Source of the DNA: Arcobacter sp. FWKO B
GTDB taxonomy: Bacteria > Campylobacterota > Campylobacteria > Campylobacterales > Arcobacteraceae
DNA length: 64,000 nt
Assembly: GCF_014844135.1 (NCBI RefSeq)
Contig: NZ_CP041403.1
Location: 744,001-808,000 of the forward strand
Reading direction: 5' to 3'
Shown here: positions 47,987-56,993 of the stretch, piece by piece
Position numbering within the stretch: position 1 is the stretch's first letter
Layout of the letters: each line of letters opens with the position of its first letter
Translations under genes and position numbers: made by a program
Notes under the pieces: model-generated
Told to the model about the DNA's origin: nothing
The model's input: only the letters and a program-made list of their open reading frames with translations
The model's database searches: none

Positions 47987-48060
47987 TTTTTTCCTCTCAA
48001 AGAACTCATCAAGTCCATAATTTTTGTCTTCAAAAACTACACTTGACATAAAATATGGAC
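47987..48060 (-). promoter_or_regulatory. S10-operon mRNA leader with two alternative hairpins
   Basis: From the predicted start near 48058-48060 the leader reads GTCCATA..., with TATGGAC 40 bases further on. A second pair, TCAAGT and ACTTGA, overlaps the TATGGAC arm by two bases, so the two stems exclude each other. The ribosome site GAGAGG follows directly. Mutually exclusive stems next to a ribosome site fit attenuation or L4-style autoregulation; this is inference. Confidence 0.45.
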
Positions 48061-48064
48061 GCGG

Positions 48065-48093
48065 ATTATAGCTAAAATATTTTAAAAAGTCAA
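48065..48093 (-). promoter_or_regulatory. Near-consensus sigma-70 promoter of the S10/spc operon
   Basis: Minus strand TTGACT (48088-48093), a 17-base spacer, then TATAAT (48065-48070). Transcription should start around 48058-48060. It is one of the strongest promoters visible in the window and fits the demand for about 22 ribosomal genes downstream. Confidence 0.85.
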
Positions 48094-48130
48094 TAGATTG
48101 GGGGTTAGCAAAGAGAAAAAAAGAATTTTG

Positions 48131-48149
48131 TTTCCTTTTATAAAGGAAA
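48131..48149 (-). terminator. Hairpin after the ankyrin-repeat gene
   Basis: TTTCCTT-TTATA-AAGGAAA begins one base after the ankyrin gene stop; on the minus strand a T-rich stretch (TTCTTTTTTTCTC) follows about 8 bases later. Probably a terminator, moderately supported because the T-run is not immediate. Confidence 0.55.
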
Positions 48150-48150
48150 A

Positions 48151-50067
48151 CTAGCTTTTAACTTCAAATTCTTTTTTCATATTATATATAAGTTGTGTTA
48201 CTTTATCTCTATCAGGTTTATGTGCAGTTTGCTCGGCTACTTTATCAAGATTTTGATGGAATTTTTCCAAAAATTGTATTATATAGTGACTTTTTTTATA
48301 TGGATTATTAATTTGTGAACCATGATCTAACAACACCAATACAAACTCACTATATCCTAAAAATGCTGCATAGTTAATAGGCAATACACCAAATTTATCT
48401 GGTATATTTAAAAGCTTTTTATTATATGAATATATCATTTTAAATACTTTTATACGATTTTTCCAGATTGTATTATGTATATGGTTTCTACCACGATTAT
48501 CAATTGCGTTTAAATCTGCTTTTGCGTTGATTATGATTTTAATTGTTTGGTCGTCATTATCTAAAATTGCTTTATGTAATACAACTCCACCATAATTATC
48601 CCTAGCATTTATATCAACCCCAAGGCTTATAATATTTTTAAGTGTATTAAAATATGCTTTTTTTTCTGATTCTCTCATTGGGTCTTTATGTGACGCTAGA
48701 AATTTATAAATTACATTTAATCCATCGTTGCTAAGTTGATTTATATCTGCACCATATTTAATAAGCAATCTTACAAGTTCAACATTATCAAGCATCAATG
48801 GCTCAAAAAAGTATGGATCATTTTTGGAATTTAATTTACGCAGATTTACTTCAGAGTTATATAGTATTTCTTTTAATACATTATGATACTCACCATCTTC
48901 TATAATCTCTTTTCTTTCATCTCTACTTAAATGTATTTTGTTTTTAATATATAAATCTGCATTTATTAGTTTTTCTATTATAGTTTGGTTGTTTATATCT
49001 TCTAAATTTGCATTTGCACCAAAATCAAGTAAAATAATAATTTGTGCTATATAATCTTTACCTAACATAGCCATTATAAATAGAGCTGTTTTTTTATCTT
49101 CATTTTGTAAATTTGGGTCTATATCATTTCTTAACAAGAATTTTAAAAGTTCATCATTTTTACTTTTTGCAGTAATTGTCAAAAGACTATCACCTTTTAA
49201 GTTCCATAAATTTGTTTCAACTTTTTTATCAAGTAAGATATCTAACACTTCATAAAGCATATCAATCTTGCTTTGTTCTTTTTTATCTTTTGTAAGTTTA
49301 TTTATATGACTAACTACTTTAAAAATTAATGTATTTTTTTTGTTGTCTCTTTGATTTAAATCAAAGCCTAGTTCCACTAAATATTCAAAATACTCAACAT
49401 TTAAGTATTTTGACTTAATATAGTAAAAAAGTACATTTTTGTTATTTAAATCAAGAGCTTTTAAATCAAGCCCTTTTGATACTAACATCTGTAATAACTC
49501 TTTATTACTGTAAACCTCTTCTGTAAATAAAAGTGTTTTACCATCAATATCTTTTTTATTGATATCAATATCTTTGAGTTCTAGAAGTTCATTTATAATT
49601 CTTAAATTTCCATTTGCAGCAGCATAAAATAAGAGGTTTTGCCCTTTTGTATCTAAAATATTCAAATCTTTTGTGATATCTTTTAGTATCATAAAAGCTT
49701 CTTCTTTATTGTTTAATACAGATTCTGCAAGAGCATTTCTACCTTGATTGTTTATGATATTAACATTTGCTTTTAAATCTATTAGTTGTTTTATACTCTC
49801 AACACTTCCACTACTTATAGCATACATTAAAGCAGTAAATCCATTATTATCAACGATATTAATGTTTACACCTTTTTTTACAAGCCAGACCATAGCTTCT
49901 AATTTATTTAATGGTGCGATTTGGTGAAGAAGAGTTTTCCCATCTTGAGTTTTTTGCTTGATATCTACACTTTGCAATAGTGTATTAACTTTAGCTTCAT
50001 CAAATATCTCTTTTTTGAGCTCAACTAATAAATCTTGCAGCGTAGCCTTTTTGAATATACCAAGCAT
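48151..50067 (-). CDS. Ankyrin-repeat protein
   Basis: 638 residues made of about 14 to 16 ankyrin repeats, for example [58 protein letters not shown] and [29 protein letters not shown] (shown as repeat blocks beginning DG/NG/YG). No signal peptide or membrane span is seen, so it is cytosolic. Ankyrin arrays bind partner proteins; the partner is unknown. Divergent from the P-loop gene at 50255 and just upstream of the S10 promoter region. Confidence 0.85.
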   Translation of the reverse strand: MLGIFKKATLQDLLVELKKEIFDEAKVNTLLQSVDIKQKTQDGKTLLHQIAPLNKLEAMVWLVKKGVNINIVDNNGFTALMYAISSGSVESIKQLIDLKANVNIINNQGRNALAESVLNNKEEAFMILKDITKDLNILDTKGQNLLFYAAANGNLRIINELLELKDIDINKKDIDGKTLLFTEEVYSNKELLQMLVSKGLDLKALDLNNKNVLFYYIKSKYLNVEYFEYLVELGFDLNQRDNKKNTLIFKVVSHINKLTKDKKEQSKIDMLYEVLDILLDKKVETNLWNLKGDSLLTITAKSKNDELLKFLLRNDIDPNLQNEDKKTALFIMAMLGKDYIAQIIILLDFGANANLEDINNQTIIEKLINADLYIKNKIHLSRDERKEIIEDGEYHNVLKEILYNSEVNLRKLNSKNDPYFFEPLMLDNVELVRLLIKYGADINQLSNDGLNVIYKFLASHKDPMRESEKKAYFNTLKNIISLGVDINARDNYGGVVLHKAILDNDDQTIKIIINAKADLNAIDNRGRNHIHNTIWKNRIKVFKMIYSYNKKLLNIPDKFGVLPINYAAFLGYSEFVLVLLDHGSQINNPYKKSHYIIQFLEKFHQNLDKVAEQTAHKPDRDKVTQLIYNMKKEFEVKS

Positions 50068-50254
50068 TACGGTTAACCCTTTGTAGATTTTAATGATAAA
50101 TTTTTCAATAAATTTTATAATTTCTCCAATTTTATCATAAATCTACTTAATTAGTATATTTTGTGTTAGTTTTAATTTAAAATAATTCTAATTGAGTAAC
50201 TAGTTTGAACATAACTAATTAAAACTCAAAAGTTTATTAGATACAATACTTCCT

Positions 50255-51325
50255 ATGGAAATGCTATATAAAATATACGAAAACGATATACCAAAAGTTG
50301 ATTTTATTGATCGAAAGTTTAATATTGTAAATCAAAAAACTTTTATTTATGGACCACCAAGAAGTGGTAAGACTTTTATTGCTTATGATTTTTTACAAAA
50401 CTTTAATCCAAAAGAGAGATTATATGTAGACTTTAGTGATATGAGAATAGAAACACATAAAATTGAAGAGGGTTTAGAAGAGTTTATAAATTTGAATAAT
50501 ATTAAAGCAGTAGTATTAGATAACTTTGAATTTGATTTACAAATCCCTGAGTGTGAAAATATAATCATAATATCTTCACAATACAATAAACTTGAAAATT
50601 TTAGCTCACTTTTTGTTTTGCCACTTGATTTTGAAGAGTATCTAGCACAAGATACTAAACATCAAAATATTACTGCAAGTTTTAATAACTTCTTGAAGTT
50701 TGGAAATCTTCCTGAGACTTTACAACTACTTGAACATAAAAAAATAAAAAACCAACAGGTTACATTAAAACTTCTTGCATCAGATAAAATTGAACTTTTT
50801 GCAATAAAAATTATTGTAAATTCACTTGGTGAAAAAACATCAGTTTATAATCTATTCAACCAATTAAAAAGAGTTACCAAAATATCTAAAGATAGATTTT
50901 ATGAGCTATGCCATACTTATGAAGCAAAAGGAATTATATTTTTTGTTTCAAAGTATAATCAACCTAAAGCACTAAAAAAACTTTTTTTATATAATCACTC
51001 AATAAAAAATGCATTATCATTTTCAAAAAACTTTAAAGCAGAGTTTTCTAATATGGTATTTTTAGAACTAATAAGAAATCATAAAGATATTTTTTATCTT
51101 GATGGAATAGATTTTTATTTACACGAATCTGGATCAATAATAATGTGTGTCCCTTTTTATAGTGATTTTATGATTAGTACACTTAGTAGTAAAATTTTTC
51201 CACTCATAGATGAGTATAATATACAATCTATAAGTATAATTTGCGTAAATGATATGCAAAAAAGCTTTTTTATCGGTGAAATTGAGTGTACTGTAGTACC
51301 ATTTTTAGTTTGGGCATTGTTGTAG
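50255..51325 (+). CDS. P-loop ATPase (AAA-type with winged-helix-like C-terminus)
   Basis: 356 residues. Walker A GPPRSGKT at residues 33-40 and a Walker-B-like segment AVVLDNFEFD around residue 90. The order (ATPase core, a DFEEYL loop near residue 125, then a helix-turn-helix-like region and a restriction-endonuclease-like tail) resembles the DUF4143-type AAA group, but the tail is too diverged to be sure. Function unknown. Monocistronic, with 187 bases separating it from the divergent ankyrin gene. Confidence 0.7.
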   Translation: MEMLYKIYENDIPKVDFIDRKFNIVNQKTFIYGPPRSGKTFIAYDFLQNFNPKERLYVDFSDMRIETHKIEEGLEEFINLNNIKAVVLDNFEFDLQIPECENIIIISSQYNKLENFSSLFVLPLDFEEYLAQDTKHQNITASFNNFLKFGNLPETLQLLEHKKIKNQQVTLKLLASDKIELFAIKIIVNSLGEKTSVYNLFNQLKRVTKISKDRFYELCHTYEAKGIIFFVSKYNQPKALKKLFLYNHSIKNALSFSKNFKAEFSNMVFLELIRNHKDIFYLDGIDFYLHESGSIIMCVPFYSDFMISTLSSKIFPLIDEYNIQSISIICVNDMQKSFFIGEIECTVVPFLVWALL

Positions 51326-51401
51326 GGTTTTCAATTTTGTTGACATTTTATAGTATTTTTTATATAATATTGTAAAACAATTTTATATACTAGGATATAT
51401 C

Positions 51402-51674
51402 ATGTATGCCCTTGAAGATTTACAAAAACAACAAGTTGGACTTAGACTTCCGAAATATCTTATAGATGAAATAGATGAATTTACAAAAGAGTATTCACTA
51501 AATCGTAGTGAAATAATCACCGAATCAATCAAAGCTTTTATAACAGAGCAAAAACAAAGAAAAATTTACGAGAGTTTTGATAAATCATGCAAAGAGTTAA
51601 AAGGTGTTTTAAATACCAAAGATGATACAAAACTCAAATCACTTGATGGTCTGATAAATGAACTTACAAATTAA
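51402..51674 (+). CDS. Ribbon-helix-helix antitoxin
   Basis: 90 residues. The N-terminal QQVGLRLPKYLIDEIDEFTKEYSLNRSEIITES (read as RLPKYLIDEID then NRSEII) is a typical RHH DNA-binding fold; the remainder is a charged helical arm for toxin binding. Overlaps the downstream RelE/ParE-like gene by 17 bases. Likely represses its own promoter. Confidence 0.82.
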   Translation: MYALEDLQKQQVGLRLPKYLIDEIDEFTKEYSLNRSEIITESIKAFITEQKQRKIYESFDKSCKELKGVLNTKDDTKLKSLDGLINELTN

Positions 51675-51987
51675 AGTACTTGAAAATTTTGCCAAAGAGG
51701 TGAAAAAACTCTCCAAAAAATACAAAAACATATCACAAGATTTAAAAACACTGCAAATAGAACTTATACAAAATCCAACTTGTGGCATAAGTCTTGGCAA
51801 TAACTGCTATAAACTAAGAGTTGCAAATTCATCTATACCCACAGGAAAAAGCGGTGGATTTAGAGTGATATATTATTATATTGATTCAAACGGAATAATC
51901 TATCTTATGAGTATATATTCCAAAAGTGATTTTGATAATATAAGTGATGAGAGGATTTTGGAGATATTCAGAGATAATGAGTTGTGA
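51658..51987 (+). CDS. RelE/ParE superfamily toxin
   Basis: 109 residues. FAKEVKKLSKKYKNISQDLKTL, CYKLRVANSSIPTGKSGGFRVIYYYID and IYLMSIYSKSDF in parts follow the RelE/YoeB/HigB-type fold of about 85-110 residues. GFRVIYYY carries the conserved Arg. RelE-type members cleave mRNA in the ribosome and ParE-type ones poison gyrase; the sequence does not decide. Paired with the RHH antitoxin. Confidence 0.82.
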   Translation: MNLQIKVLENFAKEVKKLSKKYKNISQDLKTLQIELIQNPTCGISLGNNCYKLRVANSSIPTGKSGGFRVIYYYIDSNGIIYLMSIYSKSDFDNISDERILEIFRDNEL

Positions 51988-52064
51988 TGTTTTCTCTATT
52001 ATTAACATCAAAATTACATTAAATTTGATATAATCAACATTATAAAAAATTAAAAGGATTTTAA

Positions 52065-52361
52065 TTGAGACTTACTCAATCTGAAATTGAAGCTATCAAA
52101 AAGAGTTATTTAGATGTATTTCAAGGTGGTAGTATTTATCTCTTTGGTAGCAGAGTTGATGACAACCAAAAGGGTGGAGACATAGATTTGTATATAGTGC
52201 CTAATACGGAATTGCCTTCATCAGCTTTACTTGAAAAAAAACTGAATTTTTTAGTACAGGTAAAAAATGCTATCGGTGAACAAAAAATAGATGTAGTCAT
52301 AGCAAGAGACAAAAAAAGACTTATCGAGCAAGAAGCTTTACAAAAAGGTATTAAATTATGA
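52065..52361 (+). CDS. MNT-type nucleotidyltransferase (antitoxin of an MNT/HEPN pair)
   Basis: 98 residues from TTG 52065, preceded by AAAAGGA. LFGSRVDDNQKGGDIDLYI holds the GSx9DxD catalytic motif of minimal nucleotidyltransferases. In MNT/HEPN toxin-antitoxin pairs this enzyme adenylylates the HEPN toxin and so inactivates it. Overlaps the HEPN gene by 4 bases. A broken relative lies at 1023-1169. Confidence 0.85.
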   Translation: MRLTQSEIEAIKKSYLDVFQGGSIYLFGSRVDDNQKGGDIDLYIVPNTELPSSALLEKKLNFLVQVKNAIGEQKIDVVIARDKKRLIEQEALQKGIKL

Positions 52362-52837
52362 GTAGTGAAAATAGAGAGAATACTTTTAAAGAAAAGATTT
52401 ATGAGTGTAACAAACATATTGAAAAAATCAATATATCAAAAAAACACTTATTACCATTTATACCGTTAAACACACAAACATATTTGAAAATGGATGAAGT
52501 AAGTTTAAGTTTTATAGACAGCTTAATATTCCGATTTTCAAAGCTTCAAGATACCATGGGTGAGAAAATATTTCCATCTATTTTGATACTATCAAAAGAA
52601 GATGTTAAGAAAAAAACATTTTTAGATATTTTAAATCGTCTTGAAGAACTTGAAATAGTTAATAAAAATGAATGGTTAAACCTAAGAGAAGCTAGAAATG
52701 AAATAGCTCACGAATACTCTTTTAACACAACTGAAGTAGTAGATAGTATCAATATTATTTATGAAAAATCAGAGAATTTAATCAACATATATCAAAAAGT
52801 TTATAGCTTTTGTAAAACACGATTTGAAATATCATGA
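52358..52837 (+). CDS. HEPN-domain ribonuclease toxin
   Basis: 159 residues, all helical. The HEPN active motif is R-x4-H: REARNEIAHEY with Arg113 and His118. Such proteins are RNases, in known pairs attacking tRNA, checked by AMP transfer from the MNT partner. Upstream overlap with the MNT gene and a 4-base overlap with rnhB downstream couple all three. Confidence 0.82.
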   Translation: MSSENRENTFKEKIYECNKHIEKINISKKHLLPFIPLNTQTYLKMDEVSLSFIDSLIFRFSKLQDTMGEKIFPSILILSKEDVKKKTFLDILNRLEELEIVNKNEWLNLREARNEIAHEYSFNTTEVVDSINIIYEKSENLINIYQKVYSFCKTRFEIS

Positions 52838-53409
52838 AAAAACCTCAGTACCTCTCCCTCTGCGGTATCGATGAAGCAGGTCGTGGGCCTCTTGCTGGGC
52901 CTATGGTATTTGCTGGGGTAATACTCACAAAAGAGATAAAAGGGCTAAATGATAGTAAGCAATTGAGCGAGAAAAAACGAGAAGGGCTTTTTGATGAGAT
53001 TTTGGAAAACTCTATACACAAAATAGTCTTTAGTTCAAGCCAAGAGATAGATGAGTTTGGTATAAGCTACTGCATCAAAAACTCTCTAAGAATCATCACA
53101 GAATCACTAGAAGCTTCGCAATATATCTTTGATGGTAATAGCTCTTACGGGTTTAGCATAATAGAACATATGATAAAAGCTGATACAAAAGTACCAAGTG
53201 TAAGTGCAGCTTCAATCCTTGCAAAGGTAAGTCGTGATAGATATATGTGTGAAATAGCGAAACTCTATCCGCAATATCTTTTCGAGAAACACAAAGGTTA
53301 CGGTACAAAAGAGCATACCGACTTGATGGAACAATATGGGCTAAGTCCTATACATAGAGTTAGCTTCAAACTCAAAAAAAAGGTAGTTGAAAAAAGTTTA
53401 TTTGACTAA
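52834..53409 (+). CDS. rnhB: Ribonuclease HII
   Basis: 191 residues. CGIDEAGRGPLAGPMVFAGV carries the Asp-Glu pair, FDGNSS the third Asp and KVPSVSAASILAKVSRD the RNase HII-specific block. Removes ribonucleotides and RNA primers from RNA-DNA hybrids. Unusually, its start overlaps a HEPN toxin gene, and its end overlaps the convergent DUF134 gene by 4 bases. Confidence 0.95.
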   Translation: MKKPQYLSLCGIDEAGRGPLAGPMVFAGVILTKEIKGLNDSKQLSEKKREGLFDEILENSIHKIVFSSSQEIDEFGISYCIKNSLRIITESLEASQYIFDGNSSYGFSIIEHMIKADTKVPSVSAASILAKVSRDRYMCEIAKLYPQYLFEKHKGYGTKEHTDLMEQYGLSPIHRVSFKLKKKVVEKSLFD

Positions 53410-53984
53410 AGTGTCACTACCTCATATAAGGTGATAGAATCTTTTTTGACTATTGTTATACCTTTTGAAATCAACGAGTTTTTAAACCCCTCCCCTATTG
53501 TTGAAGTTATATAAAAATTCACACCATATTTGATAAAAATCTCAGGTAATGCAATAGCTGGTTTCGCTTTTTGGGTGTTTACTGGGTTTTGTAAGAAAGT
53601 CTTATTTACTATTTCTTTGTTTTTTATTTCAAATATACAAATATATTGATTTTGTGGTTCTAAGTTTTCATAAATCTCTTTTGAATTTGAACAAAATGCC
53701 ACCACATATCCACTTTCACTACTTTGTAAATGAAGATTTTGCCCATTTAATACTGCCATTGCAAGCTTTTGTCTTGCACTTTTTATAATCCTTGCAAATG
53801 TAGGGCGAGATACTTCCATTTTAAAAGCTGCATCTTCTTGATAAAGACCAAGTAAATCCATAAGATATATAGCTTCTACCTCTTCAGGAAGTAAACTAAC
53901 CTTTTCACTACTCCCACCAATAGGGGAAAAATCTGTAATTCTTGGCTTAAAGCTTATTATTCTTTCATTTTTATGTCTAGGCAT
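53406..53984 (-). CDS. DUF134 DNA-binding protein with NifX-like C-terminal domain
   Basis: 192 residues. Residues 1-90 are DUF134, a sigma-region-4-like helix-turn-helix: PRHKNERIISFKPRITDFSPIGG, VEAIYLMDLLGLYQEDAAFKMEVSRPTFARIIKSARQKLA in pieces. The rest (ALPEIFIKYGVNFYITSTIGEGF) resembles the NifX/dinitrogenase iron-molybdenum cofactor fold also seen in the gene at 57092. Probably a metal- or redox-responsive regulator. Divergent from the DUF4492-cydAB operon with 126 bases between them, so it may bind the repeats there; that is inference. Confidence 0.8.
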   Translation of the reverse strand: MPRHKNERIISFKPRITDFSPIGGSSEKVSLLPEEVEAIYLMDLLGLYQEDAAFKMEVSRPTFARIIKSARQKLAMAVLNGQNLHLQSSESGYVVAFCSNSKEIYENLEPQNQYICIFEIKNKEIVNKTFLQNPVNTQKAKPAIALPEIFIKYGVNFYITSTIGEGFKNSLISKGITIVKKDSITLYEVVTL

Positions 53985-54053
53985 TTGTACTCTTGTATTA
54001 TAAATTAATTGTTACATTATATCACACTTTTTTAGAATTTACATTAAAAATAC

Positions 54054-54082
54054 TTGACATATGTTCAAAATAGTTATATAAT
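54054..54082 (+). promoter_or_regulatory. Consensus promoter of the cydAB operon
   Basis: TTGACA (54054-54059), 17-base spacer, TATAAT (54077-54082): a full consensus sigma-70 promoter. The start should lie near 54089, about 22 bases before the DUF4492 ATG. So strong a promoter usually needs a repressor; see the overlapping repeats. Confidence 0.85.
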
Positions 54083-54100
54083 TCGGACATATGTTCAAAA
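54056..54100 (+). promoter_or_regulatory. Pair of 15-bp direct repeats overlapping the cydAB promoter (operator candidate)
   Basis: GACATATGTTCAAAA is present at 54056-54070 and 54086-54100, exactly 30 bases apart. The first overlaps the -35, the second the transcription start. The core GACATATGTTC is near-palindromic (GAACATATGTTC). This geometry is typical of repressor binding to one DNA face or to block the polymerase. The binding protein is not proven; DUF134 next door is the best candidate. Confidence 0.7.
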
Positions 54101-54110
54101 AGGATAGCTT

Positions 54111-54320
54111 ATGAATATCATTACACAAACTTATAGAATGTACATAGATGGTTTTAAAAATATGACTGTTGGTAAGACTTTATGGAAAATAGTTTTTATA
54201 AAGCTTTTAGTGATACTAGTGTTTTTGAAATTTTTTGTACATGATAAGACATTTAAAACTGAATATCAAACTTTTGAAGCAAAATCAGAGTTTGTATCAA
54301 ATAATTTACAAGGGAGGTAA
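54111..54320 (+). CDS. DUF4492 small membrane protein
   Basis: 69 residues with one membrane span (residues about 27-45, WKIVFIKLLVILVFLKFFV). The opening IITQTYRMYIDGFKNMTVGKTLW is what I recall as DUF4492, found before cydA in this phylum. AAAGGA precedes the ATG. Role in bd-oxidase assembly or stability is inferred from position. Five bases before cydA. Confidence 0.75.
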   Translation: MNIITQTYRMYIDGFKNMTVGKTLWKIVFIKLLVILVFLKFFVHDKTFKTEYQTFEAKSEFVSNNLQGR

Positions 54321-54325
54321 TTACT

Positions 54326-55852
54326 ATGGAAGAGGTGTTAGTAAACTGGAGTAGAGCACAATTTGCTCTAACAGCGATTTATCACTTTTTATTTGTACCA
54401 CTAACTCTAGGACTTGGGTTTATAGTGGCTATTATGGAGAGTATTTATGTAAAAACTGGTGATTTGATGTGGAAAAAAATCACAAAGTTTTGGATGACAC
54501 TTTTTGCTATCAATTTTGCAATAGGTGTGGCAACTGGGATTATAATGGAGTTTGAATTTGGTACAAACTGGGCAAATTATAGTTGGTTTGTAGGGGATAT
54601 TTTTGGAGCACCACTTGCAGTTGAAGGGATACTCGCTTTTTTTATGGAGAGTACTTTTTTTGCGGTGATGTTTTTTGGTTGGGATAGAGTAAGTAAAGGT
54701 TTTCACTTACTTTCTACTTGGCTTGTAGCTATTGGTTCTAACCTTTCAGCTCTTTGGATACTCGTAGCAAATGGATGGATGCAATACCCTGTGGGGATGG
54801 TGTTCAATCCAGATACTGCAAGAAATGAGATGAGTAACTTTTGGGATGTGATACTTTCACCTGTAGCAATAAGTAAATTTTTGCATACTATTGGAAGTGG
54901 CTATGTCATCTCTGCACTTTTTGTAATAGGTATTAGTGCTTGGCTTATCTTAAAAGGTAAAGATACACTTATGGCAAAAAAATCTATGATTATCGGGGCT
55001 ACTTTCGGACTTATTACCTCACTTTTCCTTATCTTAAGTGGTGATGAGTCGGCTCACCAAGTAGCCCTGACACAACCAGTCAAACTAGCTGCCATGGAAG
55101 GTATGTATGATGGCAAAAGAGAAGCTGGCATAGTAGCAATTGGAGCATTAAATCCAAACAAAACGCTACATAATGATGAGCCAACATATTTATTTGAATT
55201 AGAGATTCCTTACGCTCTATCACTTCTAGGATACCATGATACAAACGCTTATGTAGCAGGTCTAAACGACCTTGTATGGGGAAATGAAGAGATGGGGATA
55301 ATGAGTGCTGAAGAAAAAATTGCAAAAGGTAAAGTTGCACTAGAAGCTTTTAAAGCATACAAAGATGCAAAAGCTATTAAAGATGAAGAAAGTGCAATAC
55401 TAGCTAAAGCTACACTAGAAGAAAATATGGCATATTTTGGGTATGGATACCTCAAAAAACCTGAAGATATAGTACCACCTGTTGGGCTTACATTTTATAG
55501 CTTTCATATAATGGTAGCTCTTGGTAGCTGGTTTTTGGTTCTTTTTGCTCTTGTTTTATTTCTTGCAACAAAAAGAGAAATTTCTAACTATAAACTAGTA
55601 CTTAAATCAGCTCTTTGGTCTATTCCTTTAGGATATATTGCAGCTGAAGCTGGATGGATAGTAGCTGAAGTGGGAAGACAACCTTGGGCTATACAAGATT
55701 TGATGCCTGTAGGTGTAGCGGTGACAAATATATCAAGTACAAATGTAATGATAACTTTTTGGATGTTTGCAGTACTTTTTACAGCACTGTTAATAGCTGA
55801 AATAAAAATTATGACAAAACAAATAAGCCTTGGAATAGAAGGGGGACATTAA
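54326..55852 (+). CDS. cydA: Cytochrome bd ubiquinol oxidase subunit I
   Basis: 508 residues with nine helices. The heme ligands are His in AIYHFLFVPLT (b595), and His/Met in the ranges of FLHTIGSGYVI and GWIVAEVGRQPWAI; GRQPW is the canonical quinol-site signature. Works as a high-affinity oxygen reductase with menaquinol in this phylum. GGGAGGT precedes the ATG. Charge- and alanine-rich loop (AEEKIAKGKVALEAFKAYKDA) corresponds to the Q-loop. Confidence 0.95.
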   Translation: MEEVLVNWSRAQFALTAIYHFLFVPLTLGLGFIVAIMESIYVKTGDLMWKKITKFWMTLFAINFAIGVATGIIMEFEFGTNWANYSWFVGDIFGAPLAVEGILAFFMESTFFAVMFFGWDRVSKGFHLLSTWLVAIGSNLSALWILVANGWMQYPVGMVFNPDTARNEMSNFWDVILSPVAISKFLHTIGSGYVISALFVIGISAWLILKGKDTLMAKKSMIIGATFGLITSLFLILSGDESAHQVALTQPVKLAAMEGMYDGKREAGIVAIGALNPNKTLHNDEPTYLFELEIPYALSLLGYHDTNAYVAGLNDLVWGNEEMGIMSAEEKIAKGKVALEAFKAYKDAKAIKDEESAILAKATLEENMAYFGYGYLKKPEDIVPPVGLTFYSFHIMVALGSWFLVLFALVLFLATKREISNYKLVLKSALWSIPLGYIAAEAGWIVAEVGRQPWAIQDLMPVGVAVTNISSTNVMITFWMFAVLFTALLIAEIKIMTKQISLGIEGGH

Positions 55853-55853
55853 G

Positions 55854-56984
55854 ATGTTTGAAGAATTAACACTTTTACAGTTGCAACAATACTGGTGGAT
55901 TATTATCTCACTTCTTGGTGGGTTGTTTGTATTTATGATGTTTGTTCAAGGGGGACAAACACTTCTAAATACTCTCTCATCTAATGAAACAGAAAAAACT
56001 ATGCTTGTAAATAGTATAGGGAGAAAATGGGAACTTGGATTTACAACGCTGGTACTTTTTGGTGGGGCATTATTTGCTGCATTTCCACTTTTTTATAGTA
56101 CTAGTTTTGGTGGGGCTTATTGGGTATGGATGGCAATACTTTTTTGCTTTATTATACAAGCGGTAAGTTATGAATATAGAACAAAACCAAACAACTTTTT
56201 AGGGCAAAAAACTTATGAGACATTTTTGTATATCAATGGAAGCCTTGGGGTATTTTTGCTCGGAGCTGCGATAAGCACTTTTTTTAGTGGTAGTGAGTTT
56301 TTGATAGATTATAGAAATTTTTCATATTGGCAAAATGACCTAAGAGGACTGGAAGCACTTTTTAATCCATCAAACTATTTACTTGGTTTTGCATTAGTGT
56401 ATTTAGCAAAGATTATGGGTGCTATGTATTTTATTAATAATATTGACCATAAAGAGATAAGACAAAGAGCTATTAAAAGTATCAAAACAAATATGGTTAT
56501 ATTTTTACTATTTTTCTTGAGCTTTCTTACTTGGATACTTACTAAAAATGGCTTTGCGGTAGATATCAATGGTTTTGTGTATATGCAGTCTTTTAAATAT
56601 CTATTCAATTTTTTAGATATGCCAATAGTGCTTGGGATGTTCGGACTTGGTGTAGTTATGGTCATCATATCTGTATTTAGAACAATACATTTTGATAAAA
56701 CTTGCTGTATCAAAACAGGTGGTGTTGGTGTAGTTCTTACTGTAATGGCACTACTACTTAATGTTGGGTTTAATGGAACTTCTTATTACCCATCAACTTA
56801 TGATTTGCAAAGTAGTTTGACTATTATGAATAGTTCTGGAAGTCACTACACTTTGATGGTAATGGGTTATGTATCTTTGATGGTTCCTTTTGTTTTAGCT
56901 TATATTGCTTATGCGTGGCAAGCAATGGATAAAACAAAAATTACAAAAGAAGAGATAGAAGCACCAGATGCTCACAACTACTAG
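55854..56984 (+). CDS. cydB: Cytochrome bd ubiquinol oxidase subunit II
   Basis: 376 residues and eight helices. LLGGLFVFMMFVQGGQTLLNT, GRKWELGFTTLVLFGGALFAAFP and the C-terminal helix pair MVMGYVSLMVPFVLAYIAYAWQ mark CydB, which supports the heme subunit without binding heme itself. Starts one base after the cydA stop and ends 9 bases before a tiny third subunit gene. Confidence 0.94.
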   Translation: MFEELTLLQLQQYWWIIISLLGGLFVFMMFVQGGQTLLNTLSSNETEKTMLVNSIGRKWELGFTTLVLFGGALFAAFPLFYSTSFGGAYWVWMAILFCFIIQAVSYEYRTKPNNFLGQKTYETFLYINGSLGVFLLGAAISTFFSGSEFLIDYRNFSYWQNDLRGLEALFNPSNYLLGFALVYLAKIMGAMYFINNIDHKEIRQRAIKSIKTNMVIFLLFFLSFLTWILTKNGFAVDINGFVYMQSFKYLFNFLDMPIVLGMFGLGVVMVIISVFRTIHFDKTCCIKTGGVGVVLTVMALLLNVGFNGTSYYPSTYDLQSSLTIMNSSGSHYTLMVMGYVSLMVPFVLAYIAYAWQAMDKTKITKEEIEAPDAHNY

Positions 56985-56993
56985 GAGGAAAAT

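Noticed and set aside
47987-48049. Longer S10 reading frame starting at 48049
   Set aside because: The additional 21 residues have no counterpart in S10; the ATG at 47986 has a GAGAGG site and the upper region is the mRNA leader.
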